Below, piece after piece: positions 31,300 through 39,723 of a DNA stretch of 39,798 nt. The notes beneath the pieces were generated by a model. That model worked only from the letters and a program-made list of their open reading frames with translations. It was not told where the DNA came from and ran no database searches. The DNA is from Nostoc sp. CHAB 5824 (lineage in GTDB: Bacteria; Cyanobacteriota; Cyanobacteriia; Cyanobacteriales; Nostocaceae): contig NZ_JAIVFT010000026.1 of assembly GCF_020829665.1 (NCBI RefSeq), forward strand, positions 1-39,798, read 5' to 3'. The translations under genes and the position numbers were made by a program. How positions within the stretch are numbered: position 1 is the stretch's first letter; each line of letters starts with the position of its first letter.

Positions 31300-34200
31300 A
31301 TGAGCCTATTTTTTAAATATCTTTCAGGGGTAATTTTCCTGCCGAGACGTTGCGCGAACCTCAAATCTCTTAGCCAGCGAAGAAGATGGCTTGGTAAGCT
31401 GGCTCTACTACTGTGTACTTGGGGTTACTGGATGCAACCAGTTCAAGCAGAAGGCAGTAGGAATTTGTACCCTAGCGGTGCTACTGGTTTTAGAGCCAAC
31501 CTTGAATGGCGAGCGACAGATAAGTTTGGGCCTACCACTCCTGCGGATAATTCTCTTCTGCGGCGCACATTGCTACAAGTGTATGCTAAATCTGGAGAAT
31601 ACATCCTCTTGGGTTCTAGTTCTGTGGGAGTAGATAGTGGTGACATTTTAATCTATGGCAGCAAAACAGGTCGAATAGGTAATGAAACCCTCTCTAATCT
31701 GAAGTTCCAATGCTCTACCCAAAGAACCCAGACTCTAAATACAAATCAGGGTAAAATATCTAGCCGTAACCAAGAATTAGCAGGCCCAGACACAATCACA
31801 AACGCCGCAACTGCAACGCCTGGTGGGGCGATCGCTAATGGTTATGTACCCTGTTACTATCAAGTTCCAGTCGGCGGTGACGGGATTTATTATGTAGCTT
31901 TCTATGGAGGTCAAGGAGGTAATAGTAACTTTGATGGAACTCCTACATCAGCAATTAACTTTGGCACCAACTTTAAAGATCCATCAGGAACTAGTATAGC
32001 TGCGTGGGATGTGACGGTACGTAGCAGCTTGACTTCCACAACAGATATTAACGGGCGACTTTTTGCAGACTACTTAGCACTATTCACCGGAGACAATGGC
32101 AGACCGATCGAATCTTCATTCTACATTGTCACTAAAGATGGTTATCAATATAAAACTGCCCTAAATGGCTTAGACCCCAATGGTTTTGTCATTTATGGCA
32201 ATGATGTAGGCTACTATGACAGCGATGGAAGCACACCGCTTTACCATGATGTTCTGAGTGCAGTTAATAATGCTTTGATGCCACAACTTCAAGGTGGAAC
32301 CAATTTCGCCTTACCCAACCACGTCATTTTCTTCAATAATCCTCAAACTAGCGTCGGAACAAATGACTCTCTCTTTGCCCGTGGTATCCCTACAGTAGCT
32401 ACACTTCCAAGCATCAGTAATTCCAGCTTTACTGGTACAGCTGGGGGTAATAACTCGAACCAAAGCACAGGTGGAGTTTTTAAATTTAACAGCAATGTAA
32501 CAGGCAACTATGAAATAGTCATTAGCAGAGATGGTAATGATTTTGATCCTGCTAATCTACAAAACCGAGTACTGCGGGGAACGATGACGGCATCTGGAGG
32601 TCAAACCGTTACCTGGGATGGTAAAGATAATAATGGTAATTTTTTCCCCGTTGGCACAGACTACCCAGTTAACATCACAACTCATGCTGGCGAATACCAC
32701 TTTCCTCTTATAGATGCTGAAAACAGTACCAAGGGAGGCCCAAGTTTTACTCTCCTCAACGTCACTAATCCTTTAGGAAATAATACAGGGTTTTACGATG
32801 ATCGCGGCTATCGTACCTTGTCTGGAACAAATGTGGGAACACCAGGTGGAGTGCTATGTGGAGGTTCTGGTTCCCCACCGTCTATATCTCACAGTAATCT
32901 GGCAACAGGATTTAATACTACCAGTACTCAGCGTGCCTTTGGTACAGCTAGCGGTGGTAACACTAATCAAGTTTGTACAGGCTCCTTCGGTGATGTCAAA
33001 GGATTAGATATATGGACTTATGTTCCTAGTAATGCAGTTCTAACTTATTTAAATATTATCCCAACAACTTCTTACCAAGTTTCACCATTGGCAGGCCAAG
33101 TTATTATCAACGAGGTGCTTTATAACGAAACAGGTACTACTACTGACACCAATGATGAGTTTATTGAACTCTACAATGCTTCTACATCCCCGGTAGATTT
33201 GAGTGGTGTGAGGCTGACAGATGGCAACCTCATCGTCGGTAGTAGCGATGCTGCTAGCGGTTTTCATTATACCTTCCCCAGTGGCACAACTTTACAACCA
33301 GGGAAATATGCTGTCATTTGGATTGGTAATAATAATGCCAACCATCAAGCAACAGGAGCAGCTTTTCAAGCTTGGTTGGGACAAACTCCCAAGCTCAACA
33401 ATTCCGGTGATGATGTTTGGTTATACGATAACCAGAATAAGATTATTGACTATATCGCCTATGGCGCGGGCAGTGAGGTTAATACACCTCCCCCAGGAGT
33501 TTTAAATCTCTGGGACAACACTTATCAATCTTCTTTGACTGGGGCTAATTCGGGCCAGTCTATCAGCTTGACCCCCAATGGCAAAGATACTAATGTCAGT
33601 GCTTGCTGGGAAGCAAGCACCAGTAAAAACGCTAGCACACGGTGTACAAACTACCTACAAACTAGAGATACTGATACTATAGGTTCTCGTATTACTAGCG
33701 TCGGAGAAAGTAATAACGGTACTACTACTGTTAATGCAAAGCTTTTGTTAGTGAAACGCATCACCCGCATCAATAACCAAAATATCATCGACATTGTGGA
33801 TGGTCGTAGTGACGTTGCTATTACTGCTGCTAATTATGTCCCAGAATCCTACGCCTCTGATGATAACGAGCTGACATGGCCTGCTGGCTACCTGCGGGGA
33901 TTGATTAATGCTGGGACTGTCAAACCAGGAGATGAGTTGGAATACACTATCTACTTCCTCTCCAAGGGGCCGAGTGATGCTACTAAGGTTAAATTTTGCG
34001 ACTTAGTTCCTGCTAGTACTACTTTTATTCCCACTGCATTTAATGGTAATACTCCTCGTGATGGCGGCTTAGGAGGAGCAGATCAAGGTATTGCCCTTGC
34101 TGTTAGTTCTAGCAGTCCCACAGTTTACCTCAGCAATATAGAGGATGCAAGCGATCGCGGACGCTTTTATGCTGCTAACGAACCAGCGCCATCATACTGC

Positions 34201-34311
34201 GGTGCTAACTCGAATGGAGCTGTGTTGGTGAATATCACGCGGAGTCCAGATTTACCGAATTTAGCCAAAGATTTTTACGGCTTTGTTCGCTTCCGCGCCA
34301 GGGTGAAATAA
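31300..34311 (+). CDS. Large secreted protein with lamin-tail and DUF11-like domains
   Basis: This 1003-residue exported protein has a long basic N-region (RRCANLKSLSQRRRW), a hydrophobic core (LGKLALLLCTWGYW) and a likely cleavage after VQA at residue 50. Residues 50-590 are a large beta-rich region rich in Gly, Asn, Ser and Thr, including a FlgD-like turn (GQTVTWDGKDNNGNFFPVGT, residues about 430-450). Residues about 600-715 are a lamin-tail (LTD) domain (VIINEVLYNETG, DEFIELYNASTSPVDLSGV, GDDVWLYDNQNKIIDYIAYG). Residues about 870-950 resemble a DUF11-like repeat (KPGDELEYTIYFLSKGPSDA). There is no anchor or sorting motif at the end. It is probably a cell-surface or extracellular protein of unknown role. 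Confidence 0.85.
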   Translation: MSLFFKYLSGVIFLPRRCANLKSLSQRRRWLGKLALLLCTWGYWMQPVQAEGSRNLYPSGATGFRANLEWRATDKFGPTTPADNSLLRRTLLQVYAKSGEYILLGSSSVGVDSGDILIYGSKTGRIGNETLSNLKFQCSTQRTQTLNTNQGKISSRNQELAGPDTITNAATATPGGAIANGYVPCYYQVPVGGDGIYYVAFYGGQGGNSNFDGTPTSAINFGTNFKDPSGTSIAAWDVTVRSSLTSTTDINGRLFADYLALFTGDNGRPIESSFYIVTKDGYQYKTALNGLDPNGFVIYGNDVGYYDSDGSTPLYHDVLSAVNNALMPQLQGGTNFALPNHVIFFNNPQTSVGTNDSLFARGIPTVATLPSISNSSFTGTAGGNNSNQSTGGVFKFNSNVTGNYEIVISRDGNDFDPANLQNRVLRGTMTASGGQTVTWDGKDNNGNFFPVGTDYPVNITTHAGEYHFPLIDAENSTKGGPSFTLLNVTNPLGNNTGFYDDRGYRTLSGTNVGTPGGVLCGGSGSPPSISHSNLATGFNTTSTQRAFGTASGGNTNQVCTGSFGDVKGLDIWTYVPSNAVLTYLNIIPTTSYQVSPLAGQVIINEVLYNETGTTTDTNDEFIELYNASTSPVDLSGVRLTDGNLIVGSSDAASGFHYTFPSGTTLQPGKYAVIWIGNNNANHQATGAAFQAWLGQTPKLNNSGDDVWLYDNQNKIIDYIAYGAGSEVNTPPPGVLNLWDNTYQSSLTGANSGQSISLTPNGKDTNVSACWEASTSKNASTRCTNYLQTRDTDTIGSRITSVGESNNGTTTVNAKLLLVKRITRINNQNIIDIVDGRSDVAITAANYVPESYASDDNELTWPAGYLRGLINAGTVKPGDELEYTIYFLSKGPSDATKVKFCDLVPASTTFIPTAFNGNTPRDGGLGGADQGIALAVSSSSPTVYLSNIEDASDRGRFYAANEPAPSYCGANSNGAVLVNITRSPDLPNLAKDFYGFVRFRARVK

Positions 34312-34390
34312 TAGCAAGTCAGGAATGAGTAGTTAAGCTGTTACGCAAATAATATTGTACATTTACCTGATGACTGATGACTGAAAACCC

Positions 34391-34418
34391 GTCAACAGTC
34401 AACAGTCAACAGTTAACG
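34391..34418. repeat. Short tandem heptamer repeat, GTCAACA x3 plus variant
   Basis: Three GTCAACA heptamers and one variant GTTAACG, preceded by TGATGACTGATGACTGA, lie between the secreted protein gene and moaD, which converge. It is a Nostoc-type short tandem repeat. Confidence 0.75.
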
Positions 34419-34507
34419 ACCCAATAGAGTGTTTATATACTTTAGACGCGCATCAGCTTATAAGTTAGAAATTTTGAATCTTTGGCTCCTAACTCATAAC
34501 TGTTTTG

Positions 34508-34768
34508 CTAGCCGCCACTGACTGGTGGAATCAGCACGACTTCATCTCCATCTTGTAGTAGGGTATCTGGTTCGACAAATATTAAATTAATCCCAAAGCG
34601 GGTAATGTCACGCCATTGGGAGAGTTCGGGGCGTTCAGCTATGAGGCGATCGCATACTGTTTTGACTGGCATACTATTGGGAAATTCCAGCACCAGTTCT
34701 GAAACCCTAAAGGCTTCTTGATAAGCAGCGAACAATTTGACGGTAACGGTGATTGCAGATTTAGACAT
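34508..34768 (-). CDS. moaD: MoaD-like ubiquitin-fold sulfur carrier
   Basis: This 86-residue beta-grasp protein has the C-terminal PPVSGG tail, whose last glycine is adenylated and thiocarboxylated. The body matches the molybdopterin synthase small subunit (VKLFAAYQEAFRVSELVLEF, then DGDEVVLIPPVSGG). It would supply sulfur for the dithiolene of the molybdenum cofactor together with MoaE, which is not in this window. Because the gene stands alone, a ThiS-like or other sulfur-carrier role cannot be excluded, but length and tail favour MoaD. Confidence 0.85.
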   Translation of the reverse strand: MSKSAITVTVKLFAAYQEAFRVSELVLEFPNSMPVKTVCDRLIAERPELSQWRDITRFGINLIFVEPDTLLQDGDEVVLIPPVSGG

Positions 34769-34888
34769 ACAACATGCTTTGGCAGTACCAGCAAGTAGTT
34801 TAATACTTGATAAGCACCGTAAACTCTTGGGCTTAATTATACATTAATAAGTACATGATTTCATAAGTTCATAGCGAAGAAATGTTTC

Positions 34889-35668
34889 TTAATCCAACAT
34901 TTCTGGGTCAATTCCTAAAGCGTTGAGTTGTTCAATAGAGAGAGTACGCAATTTTTCTACAATTCTCTCCCGCTTTTGTCGCTCAACTTCTGCTTTTTGT
35001 CGCTCAATCACAGCCCGTTCCTCACCCGTTAGCAGTAAATTTCCTTGTGCATCCCACCAGCGCAACCAAGGTAACTCTGCATTCTGATAAAATCCTTGCC
35101 AGATTCCTAACTCTACTCCCATAGGAGCAATTGGGTAATGTCCTCGTTCATTGGATTTCATCAGTTGATAAGAATTATCCACTAGGTGGTAAACTTCCAC
35201 TTGCGCTTTTGCTACTTCATAAATCCCATAATAAGGCACTCGAATTGCCTGCTCATAAACCCAAAACTTACCAACATTTCCACCTTCCCCTTGAGATGGT
35301 GGCGTTTGCTCTCGTTCTTCTGAACCATCTCCAGAGACAAATTCCAGCACAATCAAGGGCGCGACATACTCCTTCCACAGCACATAAGAACGCCGCATTT
35401 TACCGTCAAGGGTCGGCGGTACATTGGGTACATAAAACCAGTCTGGTGCTTCAGCCCCTTTCTCTGGAGGATTTGTCAATCGCCAGTAGATACCAGAATC
35501 TTGTCCAATACAATATTGACTATCAGGATGAAGTTGTTCTAAAACAGGTTTAATTGAATCTGTAATTAAAATGCTTTGCGGATGCTCCTGAAGATTTTTC
35601 ACAAATGTACCATCTGAGTCTGGTAACTGGGTGTGGTCAGGTAAAGTTAATGCCGATAGGGAAGTCAT
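34889..35668 (-). CDS. Uma2-family (DUF820) putative endonuclease with helical tail
   Basis: This 259-residue protein belongs to the Uma2 family of PD-(D/E)xK-like nuclease folds, which is strongly expanded in cyanobacteria. The core has EAPDWFYVPNVPP, then PLIVLEFVSGDGSEERE, where Asp/Glu of the nuclease motif are expected, and IRVPYYGIYEVAKAQVEVY. The C-terminal 55 residues form a charged coiled coil (ERAVIERQKAEVERQKRERI) and a short LSIEQLNALGIDPEML end, a common tail of this family. ATG 35668 was preferred over GTG 35674 because AGG lies at a better distance. The biological role is unknown. It is not clearly linked to the genes upstream. Confidence 0.85.
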   Translation of the reverse strand: MTSLSALTLPDHTQLPDSDGTFVKNLQEHPQSILITDSIKPVLEQLHPDSQYCIGQDSGIYWRLTNPPEKGAEAPDWFYVPNVPPTLDGKMRRSYVLWKEYVAPLIVLEFVSGDGSEEREQTPPSQGEGGNVGKFWVYEQAIRVPYYGIYEVAKAQVEVYHLVDNSYQLMKSNERGHYPIAPMGVELGIWQGFYQNAELPWLRWWDAQGNLLLTGEERAVIERQKAEVERQKRERIVEKLRTLSIEQLNALGIDPEMLD

Positions 35669-35818
35669 AGGCACAACCTAGATTTTATTTGTATTTCATT
35701 TATTATCCTAATAAATCTAACAAGCTTTGTTGTCCTAGAGGATTTGATACTTAAAAATTTTGCACTTCCTTCGTGTAAGTATATAGCGACAACTTACATT
35801 CATTTCACCAATTGAAAA

Positions 35819-36514
35819 TTAGTAGATAGCAAGAGAAGATTTAACCATGTTGAGTAATGACTGTATAAATATATCCACTATTGGCTTTACAAAAGCAAGT
35901 ATAACCCCAATAGCTATCGCAAAGACAAAAGCCTGTTTAACAGAATAATTCTCTATTTTTTTCTCCAGTTCATCCAAACGTTTTACCAAATAAGGAAGAG
36001 AAGAAACTAAATCAGGTCTATTCATTAAATCAGTGGGAATTGAATCATAACCTATCTTCTTTCGGGGATTTTCGTCATCTTTATCCAAGTCTGCATACCA
36101 TATAGAAAAAAGCCTCTCACCTCTTGCTACTTGAATGTTAATAGGTCCAGCATTATAAACAGCAAAAATTAGTTTGCCACTGTAGCCAGGATCAACATGA
36201 AAACCTGAAACATTAATCAGTCCATCTGATTTTTGTTTAAATTTCATTGAAATCAACGCAAGTGCATTGTTAGGAACTTTGATTGTTTCAGAAGTTATCA
36301 GAAATGCAAACTGTCCTGGAGGGATAGGAACAGTTTCCTTCTCTCTAAGAATAATTTTTTTTCGCTCTCTCGGAGGTGTATCAGGAAGGGCTGAAATATA
36401 AACTTCTTCCCCTAAACATAACTCGTATGATGCAGACTGAATTTGATCGTCATTAAATGGTTCAATTAAACTAGGAAGATGAGAACTCAAAGTTTGTGAT
36501 GACCAAAAACTCAT
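35819..36514 (-). CDS. Membrane-anchored dCTP-deaminase-fold protein without catalytic Glu
   Basis: This 231-residue protein has a dCTP deaminase/dUTPase trimer fold over residues 1-165. NDDQIQSASYELCLGEEVYI corresponds to the QIQPASxDLxLG start of Dcd, and GFHVDPGYSGKLIFAVYNAG to the IDPGxxGxxxLEFYN block. In Dcd the glutamate of LEF(Y)N activates the water. Here it reads FAVYN, so that residue is alanine. The C-terminal 65 residues are an addition: a coiled coil (VKRLDELEKKIENYSVKQ), then a membrane helix (AFVFAIAIGVILAFVKPIVDIFI). The ATG overlaps the MazG stop (ATGA). It may bind a deoxynucleotide at the membrane rather than deaminate it. It is the last gene of the set. Confidence 0.85.
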   Translation of the reverse strand: MSFWSSQTLSSHLPSLIEPFNDDQIQSASYELCLGEEVYISALPDTPPRERKKIILREKETVPIPPGQFAFLITSETIKVPNNALALISMKFKQKSDGLINVSGFHVDPGYSGKLIFAVYNAGPINIQVARGERLFSIWYADLDKDDENPRKKIGYDSIPTDLMNRPDLVSSLPYLVKRLDELEKKIENYSVKQAFVFAIAIGVILAFVKPIVDIFIQSLLNMVKSSLAIY

Positions 36515-37467
36515 ATTTTTTCCTGCAAGATATCGTTAAGTGAATGTTTCATTTCCACAGAGGCTAAACCCAGACTAGACTTTTCCAAATAGGTTATTAA
36601 GCGTGCATCAAGATCAACAACTACTGTTCCTCCCCGATTTTTTTTTACCTGTCGCCAGACATCATAGCCCATCAGAATCGCCTTCTCCCAATCACCCAGC
36701 GAACATTGAGAAACTTCTAAATGGGATGTCATGTTTTTGATAGTCTTCAATAGTTGGTAGTCTAATGTTGAAACGCCTTCTAAGAAACTGTGATTTTTGG
36801 CATAGCTAAATACGAGCGCTGATATACCTTCCTCAATAGCTACTGCACGACCGCCGTCTTCAACTTCGTCAATACTAGAATTACTTTTGCGCTTACGTTT
36901 AAGCATACTACGAGTGATAACTGACCAGCCTAAAACTGCGGCGTAGGAAAAATGAAAAACATCATGAAAGCGGTAGCCATCGCTTGTATAAGAATTATCG
37001 GTGAGGTCATTTCCAATCTGTTGTTTGTTGATAAATGCCTTCATTTTGATTGAGTTATCTTTGCTTATCTCCGTAATTTCTACTTCAAACTGCCGTGGTA
37101 AACTTTCATTTTCAGGAAAATCATTGTCGAATGTGTAGGTTGTGGGTTTATCATCTATCTGTTTTGAATCTCTCCATCCCCAACGGTCACGGCACTTGCT
37201 CAGATTATCTTCCGCAATTTCTTCCAAATTAAGGTTAAACTTGCTTGCTAAGTTGGAAATATACCAAAGCATATCTCCCAATTCTTCCGCAATGCCTTCT
37301 TTAAATAGTTTGTGTGCATCACCATCACGTAAATGTTTTTTATACTCAGTCATCAATGAACCAACTTCACCTACTAAGCCGAGAAGAGGTATTATTAGTT
37401 CAGTACCTTCTACAGCCGGAATCTGGTTTGTATTCAGTGCTTGTGTTTGATACTCAGAAAAATTCAT
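36511..37467 (-). CDS. MazG-type nucleotide pyrophosphohydrolase with extra C-terminal domain
   Basis: This 318-residue protein has a MazG-fold N-terminal domain (residues 1-95), with the metal-binding acidic pairs GEVGSLMTEYKKH and EELGDMLWYISNLA, and a closing DNLSKCRDRWGW. It would hydrolyse a (d)NTP to (d)NMP and pyrophosphate. Residues 165-310 form a second helical domain with RFHDVFHFSYAAVLGWS, a basic KRKRKSN stretch and DGGRAVAIEEGISALVFSYA. This block recurs in longer MazG-like proteins but has no named function that I know. MazG proteins alone are about 100-260 residues. The gene overlaps the next by ATGA and lies 108 bases after the DUF1643 gene. Confidence 0.87.
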   Translation of the reverse strand: MNFSEYQTQALNTNQIPAVEGTELIIPLLGLVGEVGSLMTEYKKHLRDGDAHKLFKEGIAEELGDMLWYISNLASKFNLNLEEIAEDNLSKCRDRWGWRDSKQIDDKPTTYTFDNDFPENESLPRQFEVEITEISKDNSIKMKAFINKQQIGNDLTDNSYTSDGYRFHDVFHFSYAAVLGWSVITRSMLKRKRKSNSSIDEVEDGGRAVAIEEGISALVFSYAKNHSFLEGVSTLDYQLLKTIKNMTSHLEVSQCSLGDWEKAILMGYDVWRQVKKNRGGTVVVDLDARLITYLEKSSLGLASVEMKHSLNDILQEKI

Positions 37468-37575
37468 AATGAAACTGCTGCAATTTCAAAGTTGTTGATT
37501 AAAACGATTTTTATATTGATAAAATACAAAGATAATTACACTTAGAAAACATTGCTATTAAAGTTTTGAATTCAG

Positions 37576-38097
37576 CTATGTTTGTAGAGAGCAGTTAGTA
37601 AAAATAATTAGTTTTGTACTGTCTTCAACTTTAAGATATAGCGGATGGTTTGGGTATCCCTTCTTTGTTAGCTTTAAGCAGTGAAGAGTTTTTTTACCAG
37701 AAATTAAACTTAACACTTCTTTGTCACGGTCACAGTTTTTTTTGGGATACTTACTCGCACCCCATGCCAAAATAATTAAGTCAGCGCGTTCTGTTGCTGA
37801 TTTAATATAAGAGTTATTTTCTGAACCTACAGGGTCATCTACTTGACGAAGTTCACGAGGTTTTGGAGTAATATAAGCAAATAGATTGACCACTTCAAGA
37901 GAACCATAACCCCAGAAGTTAGCAAAGTTAATACATCTAGTGAGTGTCCTATCATCTTTGTCAGCATCGGCGGTACTTGGGTTAAGCATCACAAAAGTAA
38001 CTTGCGGCAAATTATCGTCCCATTTACGCCCTAGTAAATATCGATACTTTTCAGTAGTATCAATCTCGGCATATCCTTTCGTTTCAATGTGTTTCAC
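37576..38097 (-). CDS. DUF1643 family protein
   Basis: This 173-residue soluble protein of the DUF1643 type has the signature VMLNPSTADADKDDRTLTRC, then FWGYGSLEVVNLFAYITPKPRELRQ, PVGSENNSYI and ADLIILAWGA with a late CLKLTKKGYPNHPLYL. The family's function is not established. The LNPS segment after a hydrophobic strand, and the late strand ending in WGA with HPL, recall the motif layout of uracil-DNA-glycosylase-fold proteins, but this is only my reading. It starts at GTG 38097 with a weak ribosome site. It lies 36 bases after the thymine-pyrophosphorylase-like gene. Confidence 0.85.
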   Translation of the reverse strand: MKHIETKGYAEIDTTEKYRYLLGRKWDDNLPQVTFVMLNPSTADADKDDRTLTRCINFANFWGYGSLEVVNLFAYITPKPRELRQVDDPVGSENNSYIKSATERADLIILAWGASKYPKKNCDRDKEVLSLISGKKTLHCLKLTKKGYPNHPLYLKVEDSTKLIIFTNCSLQT

Positions 38098-38133
38098 TCT
38101 GAATTGCTCTTTATTTATAAATAATATAATTCA

Positions 38134-39321
38134 TCAAAACAGACACAACTGTTGAGATTGGTCTGTATTTACGTTTTGCAAGGATTTTGATTTTTTATTC
38201 TGAGTCTCTTGCCTATATTTTTTATGTAGTTTTGATACATTATTCGGAATTTCAGATGTTGTTGTTAACTGAGAATCTAGTTCCAAAGATAACTGTTGAT
38301 AATTACTATTATTCAATAATTGAAAATTTGTAATCTCTAATGTTGGCAATCTCTGTGCTAAACTTTTTTTAACTTTCTCGTTAATTTGCCATTTAGGTGG
38401 ATAAAAATAATCAATTGGTTGAGGTGTTGAAGTAAATTTGGATTTTATCTTTTTGCGATTACTTTTCAATTCTGGAAATGCTGATCGGCAGTATTTATCA
38501 GTTTCACAAAAAAGATTTTGACAATCTATAGCCTGTAGTGGGCGACCCCAGAGTGATTGAAAATTTAACCCCAAACGCTGAAACTCTTTCTCTTGGTTTT
38601 CAGTCATCCAATGAATGATATCAGTATATGTTTTACCATCTGTATCAATAAAACACTTGCTGATACCACGTTCGGCTCCTGGCCCTGCTATAGTAAAACT
38701 GTTTTCATCAAAGTTGATAATTTCACTATAGTTAATATCTGTCGCTAATTGGTAAGCCATAAACTTACCTAGCAATGGATATTCTTGAATAATCTGAAAA
38801 ACGTCTTCAAACTTTTTGGCTTTGACTATACGATTGATTACTCTATCTTGGATAACCATTTTATCAATTAATGCCAAATGATTCTGGTGTTTTTTATCAT
38901 AACCGAACTCTTTACTGGCGCAAGACATATATGCACTCGTATAAATGACATATCCAAGATTCATAGCCTCTTGTAATATATCTGAATATACATTTGAGCC
39001 GAAATTAGACAGTGTAATATAGTCTCCTATTTTGTTTTCTAAGTATTCCCATGTTTCTATTTTATTAAAAATTTTAAATAGTAAAATCCGTAAAATTACT
39101 TCTTCTTCATTCTTGCTCCTATTTTTATCGTAAATTACGTTTTTGATCAAATATTGTGAAACGCGATCGCTTGCTCGATATGCATTACAAAATTTATAAG
39201 TATTAATAATAGGATCACTCGTCCAGGGTGGTGGTAGGTTGTTAATTTTGTTGAAAAATACTTGCTGGCGCATAGTAGCAAATTGCCAATAGGTATCAAA
39301 AATTTCTTGTCTTACTTGCAT
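38134..39321 (-). CDS. Alpha-glutamyl/putrescinyl-thymine pyrophosphorylase / 5-hmdU kinase helical-domain-like protein
   Basis: Residues 5-290 of this 395-residue protein resemble the helical family named from phage thymine hypermodification (aGPT-PPlase and the 5-hmdU DNA kinase helical domain). Seen: FATMRQQVFFNKIN, PPPWTSDPIINTYKFCNAYR followed by ASDRVSQYLI, later TIAGPGAERGISK and finally LQAIDCQNLFCETDKYCR, the C-terminal signature with conserved Cys and Asp-Lys-Tyr. Phage enzymes of this group convert phosphorylated 5-hydroxymethyl-uracil in DNA to bulky derivatives or act beside the kinase. I see no P-loop kinase here. The last 90 residues are a disordered basic tail ending QQLCLF. 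AGGAG precedes ATG 39321 by eight bases. No phage genes surround it. Confidence 0.72.
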   Translation of the reverse strand: MQVRQEIFDTYWQFATMRQQVFFNKINNLPPPWTSDPIINTYKFCNAYRASDRVSQYLIKNVIYDKNRSKNEEEVILRILLFKIFNKIETWEYLENKIGDYITLSNFGSNVYSDILQEAMNLGYVIYTSAYMSCASKEFGYDKKHQNHLALIDKMVIQDRVINRIVKAKKFEDVFQIIQEYPLLGKFMAYQLATDINYSEIINFDENSFTIAGPGAERGISKCFIDTDGKTYTDIIHWMTENQEKEFQRLGLNFQSLWGRPLQAIDCQNLFCETDKYCRSAFPELKSNRKKIKSKFTSTPQPIDYFYPPKWQINEKVKKSLAQRLPTLEITNFQLLNNSNYQQLSLELDSQLTTTSEIPNNVSKLHKKYRQETQNKKSKSLQNVNTDQSQQLCLF

Positions 39322-39723
39322 ACACGCTTCTCCTGGTTTGTCGTCATCAGTTTCAAACCTCCCTTAATTATGAGGTACTAATCCGAGTTTATTGGGGGTT
39401 AAGCTCAAAACGCCGATTGTGATATATCTTGAGAATCAACTAGGTAAAAGGAATTCCAGCATAAATAATATTATTCATATAATACAGGGTAGACAATTTT
39501 GCCTACCCCATACAGATTTTACACAGTTATGTGAAACTTATTTAAACTACGCACGTTACCGCAACTTACCCAATACTCGGAGATTATCTAACGTCAAAGT
39601 ATTACCAGCAGCCAAATTCCGCAGCAACTGCTGGATAATACCCGATCGCAGTTTTTGCAAAGCACCCTTAAAGCTAATTTTCAGCAACTATTTTTAACTT
39701 TTATCCACTAAATAATATGATTT
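39322..39723. other. Intergenic region with a GGGTAG/CTACCC stem-loop
   Basis: No gene was recognised in these 402 bases. GGGTAG (39487-39492) pairs with CTACCC (39503-39508), and the loop can extend the stem after one mismatch (CAA/TTG). No T-run follows, so a terminator is uncertain. The part next to 39321 must hold the promoter of the four-gene nucleotide set. Confidence 0.4.

Noticed and set aside
34889..35668. Uma2 nuclease as a fifth member of the nucleotide/base set
   Set aside because: It is on the same strand, 150 bases after the set, but Uma2 genes are scattered in large numbers in cyanobacteria, so adjacency carries little weight.
35819..39321. Remnant prophage as source of the nucleotide genes
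   Set aside because: No integrase, structural, lysis or packaging gene and no attachment-site repeat is visible. It cannot be excluded beyond the right edge of the window.
39392..39697. 101-codon plus frame near the right edge
   Set aside because: No ribosome site, no motif, crosses a stem-loop. Judged to be chance.
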